Notes: generated from the letters alone by a model not told the origin. A DNA stretch of 64,000 nucleotides from JALORV01 sp963766365 (GCA_963766365.1 CAVXZK010000006.1:1-64000); one strand, 5' to 3'. Counted from the stretch's first letter, positions 39,528 to 50,047 are shown. A program made the numbers and translations.

Positions 39528-40538
39528 TCAGTTGAATTTAAGGACCATGAGTGTGGTATCATCGATCGGTTGGATGGTAAACTCCTTAACCGATTTCCAA
39601 AGCATTTCCAGGAATTGTTCAGCGGTGAGCCGGTGATTCTCCTGTATAAAAGCGGAAAGACGTTTCTCACCGAATTCAAGTTTTTTTTGGTTGCGTGCTT
39701 CGATAAGTCCATCCGTATAGAGCAGCAGCATATCCCCGGGATGAAAGGTGACAGAATTTAGCCCGAACTCAGGTTCGGCTATCAGGCCTATAGCCGGCGC
39801 CGTGGGTGCCAGCCAGCGTATCTCCTGATTTATCGTATCCCAGAATAACGGCGCATGATGCCCGGCATTACAATAGTGTAACTCTCGATTTTGAAGATCG
39901 GCTGCCCCGAGGAACAGGGAAATAAACCGGATCAGTTTTAGATTGTACCGGAACAACCGGTTGAGGTGTTTGGCAAGATTTTCCAGTCGGTCATAATCGG
40001 GACCCAGGATCCGCAGTGATGCCTGTAAATTTGACATCAGCATACTGGCGGCCAGTCCTTTACCCATAACATCGCCGATTACAAAACCCTGCTGTCCGTT
40101 ATTCAGCGTGAAGAAATCATGATAATCCCCCCCGACTACCTGGGCGGATTCATACCGAACAGCAAATTCAATACCCTCTATAGAAGGTAGATAGCCGGGT
40201 AAGAGCTGTTTCTGCACTTTTGCGGCCAGTTCAAGATCACGCTCCAGTTCACGTAATTGTTCTTCAGAATAACAATCAAGACAAACATTGGTGGTACAAT
40301 CCTGTTCCAGTCTTTCTAATTCAACCTCCCCCTGACAGACCACACAGGTTCCATATTTATTCTGTTCGATCTTTTCCAGCAATCCTTTGAATTCGTCCAT
40401 TACAGCGATAATCTCCGGAACTGATGCATCTTTTAACATGTTTTTTGTCTCTACAGCATCATTTTTCAGCAATTCCTGCAGAACATCGCGATGTTTCGCT
40501 ATATATTCATGAAACTGATTCAGGGCTTGTTCTTTCAT
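39528..40538 (-). CDS. DksA/TraR-like zinc finger fused to SpoIIE-type PP2C phosphatase
   Basis: The 336-residue protein has an N-terminal helical region (about 1-65) with a four-cysteine zinc finger, CVVCQGEVELERLEQDC then CLDC (about residues 65-95), of the DksA/TraR type. A coiled coil with the LLPGYLP motif follows, then a PP2C/SpoIIE domain: VVGGDYHDFFTL, FVIGDVMGKGLAASM, CNAGHHAPLF, LLLYTDGLIEARN and IDDTTLMVLKF. The metal-binding Asp residues are intact. It would dephosphorylate a Ser/Thr phosphoprotein, such as an anti-sigma-factor antagonist. It is a cytoplasmic counterpart of the neighbouring membrane sensor, reading in the same direction, with 230 bases between them. Confidence 0.83.
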   Translation of the reverse strand: MKEQALNQFHEYIAKHRDVLQELLKNDAVETKNMLKDASVPEIIAVMDEFKGLLEKIEQNKYGTCVVCQGEVELERLEQDCTTNVCLDCYSEEQLRELERDLELAAKVQKQLLPGYLPSIEGIEFAVRYESAQVVGGDYHDFFTLNNGQQGFVIGDVMGKGLAASMLMSNLQASLRILGPDYDRLENLAKHLNRLFRYNLKLIRFISLFLGAADLQNRELHYCNAGHHAPLFWDTINQEIRWLAPTAPAIGLIAEPEFGLNSVTFHPGDMLLLYTDGLIEARNQKKLEFGEKRLSAFIQENHRLTAEQFLEMLWKSVKEFTIQPIDDTTLMVLKFN

Positions 40539-40640
40539 GATTCCATTGCTTATTACATGTTTAAGACAGTTTACGTGTATATCGCATAAGAGTTGCTTGT
40601 AAAGTATTCGATCCCATAAAGATATTGTGCTTTATGTATC

Positions 40641-40675
40641 GATTCAACGGTTCAACGATTAAACAATTCAACAGG
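40641..40675. repeat. 7-nt periodic repeat
   Basis: Five consecutive heptads (GATTCAA, CGGTTCA, ACGATTA, AACAATT, CAACAGG) share a loose TTCAAC core. The stretch directly follows the tolC-like stop codon on the minus strand's downstream side. Confidence 0.45.
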
Positions 40676-40679
40676 TTCT

Positions 40680-42009
40680 TCAGGGACGCACTTCCTTGTC
40701 ACTTCCCTTCACATTGCCCGTTGCCAGCTGCCAGTCATAATAGGCATCGAGATAGTCATAAGTGGCCATAAAATAATTCAGTACGGCCGATTCCAGTTGT
40801 ACCCGGGCCTCTTTGAGTTCCAGCTGGGTTGCCAGACCATTATCGGCACTGGATTCAGCGATCTCAAATGCACGCCGTGCTGATTCCCTTGTTTTGTTTG
40901 CCGATAAAATTCGATCGTATGCTTCATTGAGACGAAGCCGGATATTTTTGAGATCCCGGTATATATCATTTTCTGTCTTCCCTACCTGAATCTCCGTTTT
41001 ACCAAGTTCGACTTTTGCTTTTTGGACCTGCGCACTGGTATATCCACCCGTGAAAATTGGGATCTGAAGATTTACACCGACAAAGTAAGCAGAATTCTGT
41101 CGATCGAAATCAAATTTGTCCGAGGAAGAGTTGAAGTTATAGACAAAATGTCCGGTCAGATAGGGATAATACCCGGCTTTTTCGACACTGACTCCGGTTT
41201 CGCGCAGGTTCTTTTCCCATAATAAAGCGTTGAAATCGGGTCTTTGCTGGAGAACGGTTTCGAATGGTATTGAGTCGGGAATTGCCGGAAAGGTTTCCAA
41301 GCTCACCTTCGAGGATCAGCTCATCTTCTACGGGTATGCCGGCAAAATTCTTCAGCATGATCATGCCCATTTCATAGTTCCTTTTGGCCTGCGTTGTCTC
41401 GGGAATCTTATTTTTCCAGTTTACTTCGGCCTGCAATAAATCAAATTCGGAGACCAGCCCGTTTTCAAATTTTTGTTGCACATTCTGATAATTTTCGCCC
41501 GCATTCTGTTCGGCTGCTGCTTTTACATCCCAGATTTTTTTCAACATCAGCGCCCGGTAGAATCCTTTTCTGGCAATGGAGATGATCATTTGATAACTAT
41601 ATTGATAAACATATTCGGTCAGCTTATCATATTGTTTTGCCGCTCTTAACGCATCACCCACCTGAAGACTGAAAAGGGTCTGTTGCAGCCTTGCCGTGGC
41701 ACTAAAGTCATTGTTATAGGATATCTGAAATTTCTGGCTCGTCATCTCTCCGGTTTCCATATCCGGAAAATCGACATAGAGGAACATTCGGGCCAGATTA
41801 CGGTTATAACTGGCTTCCGCATATATTTTTGGTAAGGCTGTGGAAAGGGCCTCCCGATAGCGGGCATCTGCCATTTCCAGTTCCTTTTTGGCTATTCTGA
41901 GATCCATGCTGTTCGCTTCGACCAATGCGATAAACTGATCCAGATTATACGTTGCAGAACCGGCCATGGAAGCCATCAGCATTGCTAAAACAACTATTTT
42001 ACAACCCAT
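40680..42009 (-). CDS. tolC: TolC-family outer-membrane efflux protein, one frameshift
   Basis: The joined frame encodes 442 residues with a signal peptide (LAMLMASMAGSATYNL). Two repeated helical halves follow the TolC plan, with SAQVQKAKVELGKTEIQVG and ADNGLATQLELKEARVQLE in the second half matching the family's repeat signature. It forms the outer-membrane exit duct for the RND pump. ATG 42009 lies two bases after the RND stop, and the end of the RND gene (AGAGGAG) serves as its ribosome site. An extra base in AA 41299-41300 splits the gene; removing it gives LILEGELETFPAIPDS and 443 codons. Confidence 0.88.
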
Positions 42010-42011
42010 GA

Positions 42012-45000
42012 CTATTTCTCCTCTGCGGTGGGTTCGGATTTGGTTGTCAGATAATAGAGGGCCGGAATCACAACGAGCGCCAATATGGTTGATACGATCA
42101 ATCCACCGATACTTACGATTCCCATGGGTTGTCTGAATTCCCGACCGGCAGCTCCAATACCCAGGGCCATGGGAAGCATTCCCAATATAATCGCGATGGT
42201 TGCCATGATAATCGGCTTCAGTTTTACCGGACCGGCCTCCAACAGCGCCTCACGGACGCTCATGCCACGCCGGCGCAAAATATTCGCGTAATCCAGGAGC
42301 AATATCGCATTATTAACTACGATGCCCAGAAGCATCACAATGGCCATCATCGATACCGTATTCATGGTTTTTCCGGTAACAAAAAGCGCCCCGAACACGC
42401 CGATCAATGCCAGTGGAACGGTACCCAGAATCAGAAGCGGTTGGGTCAGATTCTCGAGAATTGCCGCCAGCAACATATAGGTCAACAGCAGAGGCTATAA
42501 GAAAGGTCCTCAGCATATCTACGATCGTTTCCTGCATCATCTCTGCATCACCACCCCAATCCACCTTGTATCCTGGCGCAAAATCAATTTGCCCAATTTC
42601 CGTATTGATCTGGTTGACAACATCACCCAGGGCAACACCAGGTCCCACATAAGCAGAAACCTCAATAGATTTATATTTGTCTTTGTGTAGAATCCGGCTG
42701 TAACCTTCCGTGAACTCAAGTTCAGCAAGTTGTGATAACCGATACACGCCGCGGGGCGAAATGACCGCAAGGTTTTTAATTTCTTCCGGGGTATCAACCG
42801 AATTATCCTTCAAGGCTATCCGGATATCATACTCATTTCCGGCTTCACGATACCGGGTGGCAATGATCCCTTCAACGGCACCCCTTAAGGTCATCGCCAC
42901 ATCATAAATGCTCAATCCCAGCATGGCGATTTTGGTCCGGTCCGGGATCAGGGTGATTTCGGGTTTTCCCGGCCGGGAACTGCTGTTGAGGTTTATCAGT
43001 CCCGGTATATTTTTGATCCGGGACATCAGACTGTTCCTTATATGACTCCAGACGCTGGTCATCCTGACCAAGCAGATAAAACTGGACCGGCGCGTCTCCG
43101 CCCCCAATGGATGATAGTGCCGCAACACGTATATTGGCATTGGGGATATCGGAGAGATCCATGATAAATCGGCTGGCCATCTCCTGACTGGAATTCTGGC
43201 GCTCTTCTGCCGGCACAAGTTTTATTTTGACCAGGGCAACATTGGTAGACTTTTCAAGCTCGCTGATGGAGCCAAGGGTTACCAGAATATGCTTTACTTC
43301 TACATATTTCTGCAGCCGTTGTTCAACGAGTTCGAGCAAACCGGCCGTTTCATTGAGATTATACCCTTGTGGCAATTCAACCTGAATATTCAGGTCCCCT
43401 TCATCCAGCGTCGGCATAAACTCGAACCCAACTTTGCCGGCAATAAAAAAACTGAGGATGAAAATAATTATCGATACAAGTACGACCATCAGGCTGCGCA
43501 GACGACTGGCGAGAATTTTTTTCAAAATATCACGATACCATTCTTCCCAAGCGTGGAAAATAGCTTCCAGTTTTTCGCCAAGGGGATGCTTTTTCCTATC
43601 GACTTCCGGTAACATCATCGATGCCAGCATCGGTGTTACCGTAAAAGAGGCAATGATGGAAAATACGGTGGCATAGGTAACAGTTAAGGCAAATTCCTTA
43701 AAAAATTGTCCGACCATACTCGACATCGCGGCGATAGGTAGAAAAACGACGATGTTGGTCAGAGTAGATGCAATGACTGCCACTGCGATTTCAGAGGTTC
43801 CTTTATCGGCAGCCTCACTCCGTGTCTCTCCCATTTCCTTATGACGGAAAATATTTTCCAGCACAACAACGGAATTTGTCACCAGGATACCTACGGCTGT
43901 GGAGAGTCCCATAAGAGTCATAATATTCAATGAAAAATCCGACACTTGAAGCAGCAGAAAGGTTGAAATAATTGAAAAAGGCATTGCCGTTGCAACAATC
44001 AGGGTCGAACGGAGATCATGCAGAAAAAATAAAAGGACCAACCCGGTGAGAATAATGCCCATAATGATATTGCCGAGTGTATCCTGTACGGAACTTTCGA
44101 TAAAAACGGATCCGTCACGAACCACCGAAAGGCGGCTGCCGGCAGGTAATTCGCGCTCAATCACCGGAATTGCCTTTTTTATTTCCTTGGCCATATCCAC
44201 AGTGTTGCCGTCGGGACTTTTAATAATACTGAGCAGGATGGCCCGATCTTCCCGGATTTTATCTACATTATTGAAATAGGTGGTTCTTTCCCTGATTTCG
44301 GCACCGGTATCCTCAACCTCCGCCAGATCGCCCAATTTCTTGATCCCATGGGCGGTCGGCACTTCCAGATCCCGGATCGTTTCAAGATCTTTATATTCTC
44401 CTTTCAGCCGCAGGGCATATTCCTGGCTTCGCTGACTAAAATTTCCGGCTGGCATGTCTATATTATGCGCTGCCAGGATCTGGGCCATGGCCTGTATGGA
44501 GATGGCATTCTGAAAGACAACCCGGTTGTCCAGTTCAATCCGGATCTCCCGCTCCTCCCCCCCGAGAATCTCAACTTTCCCCACCCCTTCAACCTGGGAG
44601 AACCTGTCCTTCAGCTTTTTGTCGGCAATTTCAAACAAATCCCTTACCGGCAATTCACCGGTAAATACGATGTCCATGACCGGAAATGAACTTATATCGA
44701 ATTTCTCGATTACGGGTAATTCAGCATCCCGCGGCAGTTCATTGAGTATCGCATTGACTTTATCCTTGACCTCCTGATTGGCGATATCCACGTCTTTGTC
44801 CAGTTCAAACCGCATGATGACAAAGGAAACACCTTCCATGGAATAAGACTGAATAAAATCAATCTGACTGATCGTTGAAACGGCATCCTCAATCTTTTTT
44901 GATATCTGAATCTCAATTTCTCTTGGGCCGGCACCCGGATATATAATCTGAACCGTAACATACGGAAATTCAACATCGGGCATCAGATTCAGTGTCAGGC

Positions 45001-45091
45001 CGAAATAGGCCATAGCGCCGAACACTACAAAGGCGATCAGAAACATACTGACCATCACCGGGCGTTTTATCGATAAACTGGAAAGAAACAT
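42012..45091 (-). CDS. RND-family (AcrB/MexB-like) efflux transporter, two frameshifts
   Basis: The joined frame has 1025 residues, standard for RND pumps. The N-terminus reads FLSSLSIKRPVMVSMFLIAF. GGEEREIRIELDN lies in the porter domain. The RND transmembrane signatures are TAVGILVTNSVVVLENIFRH (proton-relay region), FKEFALTVTYATVFSI and, in the C-terminal half, MLLGIVVNNAILLLDYANIL. Substrates are unknown; the sequence looks closer to the heavy-metal/hydrophobe-type HAE branch than to classical AcrB. Extra bases near GG 43036-43037 and 42483-42487 break the frame. ATG 45091 has GAGGA nearby and follows the adaptor stop by 10 bases. Confidence 0.88.
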
Positions 45092-45101
45092 GATCGGATC
45101 C

Positions 45102-46130
45102 TCATTCAATAATTCTGATTTTCGTATCCGGTTCGAGCAGCATCTGCCCTTCCGTTACAAGTTGTTCACCGGGTGAAAGTCCACTTAGGATCTCAACACG
45201 CAACCGGTTTTGCAGCCCGGTTTCAACAAATTTCTTCACCGCCCGGTTTCCTTCGACGGCATATACATAATACCCCTTCTCTTCCCTTGACAGGTCTTTT
45301 TTCTCAACAACGATGGCCGAATCGGTCCTGTATATTTCAATAAAAATATCTGCAGTGATCCCAAACTTTTTAATTTTTTGGGGATTATCAAAAACCAGAT
45401 CTGCTCCAAAGGCCTGCCGGTATTGATCAATTGCCATATCCACCTGCACCACTTCTCCCCGGATATCGATACTCTGCCAGCGCGCATTCGCGGGCAAACC
45501 CGCAGACAACAGAGGTACATCTTCTTCGGAGACCCACACACGCGCTTTCAACCTATCCATGCGGGAGATGGTAAATAATTCTGCTTCTTTTTTTACATTA
45601 TCCGATTCCCGGACATTCACCCTGGTCACAAAACCACTGATCGGCGCTTTGATCATGACCGATTTTTGTGCAGCATCCCAGTTGGCCGCGGCCACGTCCA
45701 AAGTTGCTTTCGTATTGTCCAACTGCTGTTTGGCGATACCACCGGTTGTATACATATTGGCAATCCGTTCATAGGCGAGTTTGGCGTTTTCATAGGCCAC
45801 TTTTGCCTGAAAATACTGCGCATCCGGTGAATTTGTCGGGAAAACCAGCAGGATATCATCTTTATGGACATAATCGCCTACCTCAACATTCACCTTCTCA
45901 ACTTTTTCACCCACACTGGCGTAGGCAGAGGATTCCTCGATTCCCGTGAGCGCCGCATGATAGACCGACTCTACACTAAATGGCTCCGGCGAAAGACGTT
46001 TTATGCGAACCGGCACCCCTTCCTCCCTATAAATTTGCTCCATGCTCCGATTTTCGGTTTGTTCGTTTGAACAGGAAATTAAAATGCTGATCAAAACGAG
46101 TTCACCGGTCATCCCGATCCATCTCTTCAT
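45102..46130 (-). CDS. RND efflux adaptor (membrane fusion lipoprotein)
   Basis: The 342-residue protein has a signal peptide with a lipobox, SILISC, so it is lipid-anchored in the periplasm. It shows a biotinyl-lipoyl-like half motif (YASVGEKVEKVNVEVGDYV ... APISGFVTRVNVRESDNV), a helical hairpin (YFQAKVAYENAKLAYERIAN), and a beta-barrel/MPD end (LSPGEQLVTEGQMLLEPDT). It joins the inner-membrane RND pump to TolC. GGAGG lies just before ATG 46130. It is the first gene of the adaptor-pump-TolC operon. Confidence 0.9.
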   Translation of the reverse strand: MKRWIGMTGELVLISILISCSNEQTENRSMEQIYREEGVPVRIKRLSPEPFSVESVYHAALTGIEESSAYASVGEKVEKVNVEVGDYVHKDDILLVFPTNSPDAQYFQAKVAYENAKLAYERIANMYTTGGIAKQQLDNTKATLDVAAANWDAAQKSVMIKAPISGFVTRVNVRESDNVKKEAELFTISRMDRLKARVWVSEEDVPLLSAGLPANARWQSIDIRGEVVQVDMAIDQYRQAFGADLVFDNPQKIKKFGITADIFIEIYRTDSAIVVEKKDLSREEKGYYVYAVEGNRAVKKFVETGLQNRLRVEILSGLSPGEQLVTEGQMLLEPDTKIRIIE

Positions 46131-46283
46131 AATATCCTCCGGAAAAGAATAATCAAAATATAGAATTCATATATTTTGGTAAAAGTATTAATTGTAATAA
46201 TTGACCATTTATTAAGCAATATTTTTCACAAATAAATTGCCGTTTTACTGTTATAATTGGAACCTTGTTGAGGAAAGAAGCAA

Positions 46284-46354
46284 GGGAAAAGGAAAAAGGA
46301 AAAAGGAAAAAGGAAAAAGGAAAAAGGAAAAAGGAAAAAGGAAAAAGGAAAAAA
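46284..46354. repeat. Perfect 7-nt tandem repeat (GGAAAAA)
   Basis: Nine copies of GGAAAAA run head to tail from 46291 (the last with six A), preceded by one six-base copy. It lies in the region upstream of the efflux operon and is the most regular heptad repeat in the window. Copy number could vary by slippage. Confidence 0.9.
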
Positions 46355-46418
46355 GTAGCGGCGTTAATAGATTTATGTCAAGAAGAATATAAGATAAATA
46401 TAATAATTATATATATTT

Positions 46419-46468
46419 AATTGGTAATTCTAATTACTAACTACCAATTACCAATTACTAATTCCTAT
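46419..46468. repeat. Inverted 7-nt periodic repeat (AATTACC type)
   Basis: TAATTGGTAATT on the left and AATTACCAATTACTAATT on the right form an inverted pair with heptad spacing. It ends at the stop codon of the M28 peptidase gene, so it may also serve as a transcript end. Together with the GGAAAAA repeat it fills most of the 338-base gap 46131-46468. Confidence 0.6.
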
Positions 46469-48103
46469 TTACTCATCTCGTCTTTGTGCAAATTCATTGG
46501 CAAAAAAATCACCTTCATTCCATTCGGGACGATGGTCCCCCTGCGCCACGTGATAACCGATCAGGAAATTTGCGCGACAGAATTTTACCGCTATTTCGAG
46601 ATCCATCGGCTGACCGATATCATCCGAAGGTTTGTGATAGAAAGTTTTTAACCAATCCTTGTTCAATTGCAAACCATCCACATCAGGATCGGTGCTGGTG
46701 ACGCCGCTGAAAAGGAATACCGCGGGAATTCCTTTTTTTACAAATGAATACTGGTCGCTCCGCACAAATAAATTTTCTTCCGGCATCGGATCCGGGGTCA
46801 AGGTCATTCCGATTTCCTCCACTGCTTCACGGACGATATCGTGCAGGCTGCTATGTTCCGAGCCAAATGCCACCACATCATTCTGTGGAAAGAGCATCAA
46901 AAACATATCCAGATTGACATTGGCGGCAATATTGTATAGCGGGACCGGGGAATTGTTGACAAAATAATCAGAGCCGATTAACCCTTTTTCTTCAGCCGTG
47001 ACTGCCACAAACATGACCGAACGTTTTGGACGGGGATTGAGTTGAGCATACATGTGTGCCGTTTCGAGCAACGCGGACACCCCGCTGGCATTATCATAGG
47101 CTCCGTTATAGATCGAATCGCCATTGACCGGGCGGCCAATACCCACATGATCCAGATGGGCGGTATAAATAACAAATTCATCCTTCAATTCCGGATCGGA
47201 TCCGGGCAGCCAGGCTGCAACATTATGACATTTATTGTCGGAATGCAAACTGTAAGCGCTGATCATGGCTTTAACGGGTAACTCAACCGATCCATATTTG
47301 CCGCTTAGCAGCGTATCAGGATCCAGACCGGCAAAACCCAACAGACTGTCGGTAGCGGCTGAACTCAATACAGCACGCGCTTTAAATGGTCCAACATCAT
47401 CCCGGGGATTTCCCTGATCATCCAGCCAGGTCGTGGCTTCATATTTGAATTTTGTTGTCCGTTCCCAGGAGAACTGTTTATCCTGCTCTCGTGAACGCAG
47501 ATAAAGCATCCCGATAGCCCCGTTATCGATGGCCGTTTGTCGCTTTACCGACCAGCTGTTTAAATGCGCACGCGCACTGCCTGAAATATTGTCAGGAATC
47601 CCCTGCATTATGGCTACAATTTTACCCCCGGCATTTATACTGGCATAATCATCATGTCCAAACACAGGTGCTGAGATGCCATAACCTGCAAATACGACCT
47701 CTGTATCAAGCGAATCGACTGTCGCGTTTGAATTTCCCAGGGTTATAAAATCCTTCTCCAGAACAAAAACGATTTTCTTATCAGTAACGTAAAGAACCAG
47801 ATTGCCTCTTTGCTGATCCGGTGCATAAATACGAAGGGGCACCTCCTGAAAGTATGAACTATCTCCGATGGCAGGCCGCAGTCCATAGGCCTCAAATTGT
47901 GATGCCACATACCTGGCGGCAAGTTCATAACCGCGGCTACCGGTATCACGACCTTCAAGCAGATCATCTGCCAGAAAACGAATATGACTTTTAAAGGCAT
48001 TTTTGCTGATCACCATCATGGCCTCTTCCACATCGACGTCATCCTGCGCATGTGCAAATATTAACCCAAAAACCAATGATACTAAAATAAAACCCATTTT
48101 CAT
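46469..48103 (-). CDS. Secreted M28-family zinc aminopeptidase/carboxypeptidase
   Basis: From ATG 48103 the protein has 544 residues (an upstream ATG at 48112 is too close to the AAAGGAT site). It has a signal peptide (GFILVSLVFGLIFAHAQ). A PA domain is inserted at about residues 130-260. The two-zinc site of M28 is complete: TAHLDHVGIG (His), NGAYDNASGVSALLE (bridging Asp), VTAEEKGLIGS (Glu-Glu), an Asp in VNLDMF, and the final His in FYHKPSDD. It would act on peptides outside the cytoplasm. Its C-terminus has no T9SS-type tail. Confidence 0.88.
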   Translation of the reverse strand: MKMGFILVSLVFGLIFAHAQDDVDVEEAMMVISKNAFKSHIRFLADDLLEGRDTGSRGYELAARYVASQFEAYGLRPAIGDSSYFQEVPLRIYAPDQQRGNLVLYVTDKKIVFVLEKDFITLGNSNATVDSLDTEVVFAGYGISAPVFGHDDYASINAGGKIVAIMQGIPDNISGSARAHLNSWSVKRQTAIDNGAIGMLYLRSREQDKQFSWERTTKFKYEATTWLDDQGNPRDDVGPFKARAVLSSAATDSLLGFAGLDPDTLLSGKYGSVELPVKAMISAYSLHSDNKCHNVAAWLPGSDPELKDEFVIYTAHLDHVGIGRPVNGDSIYNGAYDNASGVSALLETAHMYAQLNPRPKRSVMFVAVTAEEKGLIGSDYFVNNSPVPLYNIAANVNLDMFLMLFPQNDVVAFGSEHSSLHDIVREAVEEIGMTLTPDPMPEENLFVRSDQYSFVKKGIPAVFLFSGVTSTDPDVDGLQLNKDWLKTFYHKPSDDIGQPMDLEIAVKFCRANFLIGYHVAQGDHRPEWNEGDFFANEFAQRRDE

Positions 48104-48210
48104 CGTTTTCATATCCTTTGATATAATGTCGTTTCGATGAAATAAAAGAGACAATCCGAAAGATTTATTCCGTACTGGCGGAAAATCAATACTGGAGTGA
48201 TTATAATGGT

Positions 48211-48304
48211 GTAAACCACGGAAGCACATGGAGCGTGTTTTAAAATACTTTATGGACAAATACAAAACAGAGGAATCTTAGAATCCATGTATTTCCGTGG
48301 TTTA
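48211..48304. repeat. Inverted repeat with 20-base arms
   Basis: The arms at 48212-48231 and 48285-48304 match in 18 of 20 positions as inverted copies, around the core ACCACGGAA and TTCCGTGGT. The spacer is 53 bases. It stands between the M28 gene and the membrane protein gene. Confidence 0.65.
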
Positions 48305-48369
48305 TTTCGAATCCCCGCTTAATAACGAATCCCCTTAAAAGAAAAGGCAGATTTATTAGTTTCAGGCAA

Positions 48370-49158
48370 TCAAAGATCAAAACTGTAGCGCAGACTCGCA
48401 TGCCATACAAAGCGGCTGGAATCCACAGAAAGTTCGCTTTTATGATTCAGAATGAGTGTGGGAACAAATGATAGGCTTAAATGTCCGGTAAGCGGATAGA
48501 CTGCAACGAGGGTAACCAGCGTGTTTGCCAGACCGGTTATTTCCGTTTGGACAACGCTTTCGCCTGCCCTTCCTTTTTTACTTTTGCCCTTGGGCAGAAA
48601 TCGATCTTCGATGATCTGCGACATGAAAACGAACTGGACCATCGGCAGGAGAAAAACCGGACCGGCTTCCTGAAAGGTGGAGATATCGGCACTGAAATAG
48701 GTGGCGCCATCGCTTCCCAGGAATCTGTCGTAGGATAACCCGAGATCAAATATTTCCAGGTTTATATTTGCGTTTAATGAGATGGAATTGGAAAATCCTG
48801 AAAATATATTTACGGTATCACTTGCGTAGATATAATGTCCAAACTCAGCGTAAAAACTCAGGCGAGAGGACAAATCCTTTTCATAACCGATATCTAATGC
48901 TATTTGTTGCGCATCCTCAATAGAGTTGGTCGGACGGGTATAGTAGGCATCTGCATAAAGTCCGGAACTATGGCCGACCGATATATTGCCACCCCAGGCC
49001 GGACTGTCACCAGCCAGATCTATACCATAGGCGACAAACCGGCTGAGATACTTCATACCCACGGACATTCCAAACGCCGGTCGCTCCTTTTCCTGTGCCC
49101 ATAAGCCCGGGGGTATCACCAAAATAATCAACGATATAACAAATAGTGGTTTAATCAT
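48370..49158 (-). CDS. Predicted outer-membrane beta-barrel protein, unknown function
   Basis: The 262-residue protein has a signal peptide (VISLIILVIPPGLWAQ). Its body is an alternation of amphipathic strands with aromatic girdle residues (SRFVAYGIDLAGDSPAWGG, LYADAYYTRPTNS, RLSFYAEFGHYIYASDTV) and ends in FVWHASLRYSFDL, with a terminal hydrophobic residue, as in outer-membrane barrels. No specific family is recognised. ATG 49158 has CGGGAA upstream. It is separated from the coiled-coil gene by a terminator. Confidence 0.65.
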   Translation of the reverse strand: MIKPLFVISLIILVIPPGLWAQEKERPAFGMSVGMKYLSRFVAYGIDLAGDSPAWGGNISVGHSSGLYADAYYTRPTNSIEDAQQIALDIGYEKDLSSRLSFYAEFGHYIYASDTVNIFSGFSNSISLNANINLEIFDLGLSYDRFLGSDGATYFSADISTFQEAGPVFLLPMVQFVFMSQIIEDRFLPKGKSKKGRAGESVVQTEITGLANTLVTLVAVYPLTGHLSLSFVPTLILNHKSELSVDSSRFVWHASLRYSFDL

Positions 49159-49174
49159 TACGCTGATTCCCGGC

Positions 49175-49211
49175 TAAAATAAAGGGGTATTTTAGATCGG
49201 TAAAATACCCC
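49175..49211 (-). terminator. Terminator of the coiled-coil gene
   Basis: A perfect 11-bp stem (GGGGTATTTTA with TAAAATACCCC, 6-nt loop) is followed on the minus strand by TTTATTTTAG. It lies 29 bases after the stop. Confidence 0.8.
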
Positions 49212-49239
49212 TGAAAAACTTTATGATCGGTCGTCGGAT

Positions 49240-49704
49240 TTAATTCTTTTTTTGCTCTTTGGCGTCTTTTTTTACTTCCTTTTTTACATCCTTTTTCACG
49301 TCCTTAGCATCCTTTTTGGCGTCCCTGGCCTCTTTATTTGCATTTTTCATTTCTTTTTGCATTTTCTTCTCAGACGTTCTCTCCTGCTGCTGGAGTTCCA
49401 TTCTTTCCTGCTCAGCCGGTGCACTCTCCATTTCACCCTCACGCTCCCCTACTTTCTCTTCCTCTTGTTTCATTTCCTGATCCGTTTTCTCCATGGCTTT
49501 TTCCATCTGTTCGGTCTTCATTTCAACCTGTTCCATTTTATTATCAGCCTGTTTTACCTTTTCCTGTTCAGCCATTTTTTCAGACTGCTCGACCTTTTTC
49601 TCCACCTGCTCCTTTTTTTGCTCAACCTGTTTTGTGTCTTGCTCCTGGGCACAAAGCACCAGGGGAACAAAGCAAATTAAAAGAAATAATGTCATTGACT
49701 TCAT
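49240..49704 (-). CDS. Secreted Glu/Lys/Gln-rich coiled-coil protein
   Basis: ATG 49704 has GGAGG upstream. After a signal peptide (LFLLICFVPLVLCAQ), the remaining 135 residues are almost entirely E, K, Q, M, D and A. They fall into 7-residue units (VEQKKEQ, VEKKVEQ, SEKMAEQ) that predict a long single helix or coiled coil. The C-terminal part changes to a DAKKDAKDVKKDVKKEV pattern, a basic/acidic zipper. No family is recognised. It could be a periplasmic spacer or scaffold. Low complexity makes homology searches unreliable. Confidence 0.65.
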   Translation of the reverse strand: MKSMTLFLLICFVPLVLCAQEQDTKQVEQKKEQVEKKVEQSEKMAEQEKVKQADNKMEQVEMKTEQMEKAMEKTDQEMKQEEEKVGEREGEMESAPAEQERMELQQQERTSEKKMQKEMKNANKEARDAKKDAKDVKKDVKKEVKKDAKEQKKN

Positions 49705-50047
49705 AAAAAACCTCCGATTGTTAAAAGACTGTTTGGTGTATCTTTGTTATCTAAAAAAAATAATATTTGGAGAAGAATAATAAGAGAAATAACGAGCTTA
49801 GAATTCTGTTTTATGCAAATCTGTACAGCCAGTTACACCCGTATAATATTTTAACTTAACACTTCGGATGTACAATAGCAATAAATTGGCGCAGTTTACA
49901 GAGCTAATTGGATATGATCAGTGATCGTTTTTATTTCAAACACAGGGCGACACAAAAGAGTGGATTTCAATTAATCAGGGATAAAAAAATAGGCTCAAGG
50001 TAGATCATTATCTGAAGATCAATTTTCTCGCAATTTTATGCTTAAAA
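49705..50047. other. Intergenic region without a gene
   Basis: The 343 bases between the secreted glycosidase (ending at 50048) and the coiled-coil gene hold an AT-rich stretch around 49745-49800. I see no gene, no clear repeat, and no obvious terminator. Confidence 0.45.

Noticed and set aside
46284..46354. CRISPR array
   Set aside because: The unit is seven bases with no spacers, and no cas genes are present. It is a simple tandem repeat. No CRISPR array was seen elsewhere in the window.
49252..49706. Plus-strand open frames rich in Phe/Leu/Ser opposite the coiled-coil gene
   Set aside because: They are shadows of the Glu/Lys-rich minus-strand gene. That gene has a signal peptide, a ribosome site and a terminator; the plus frames have none.
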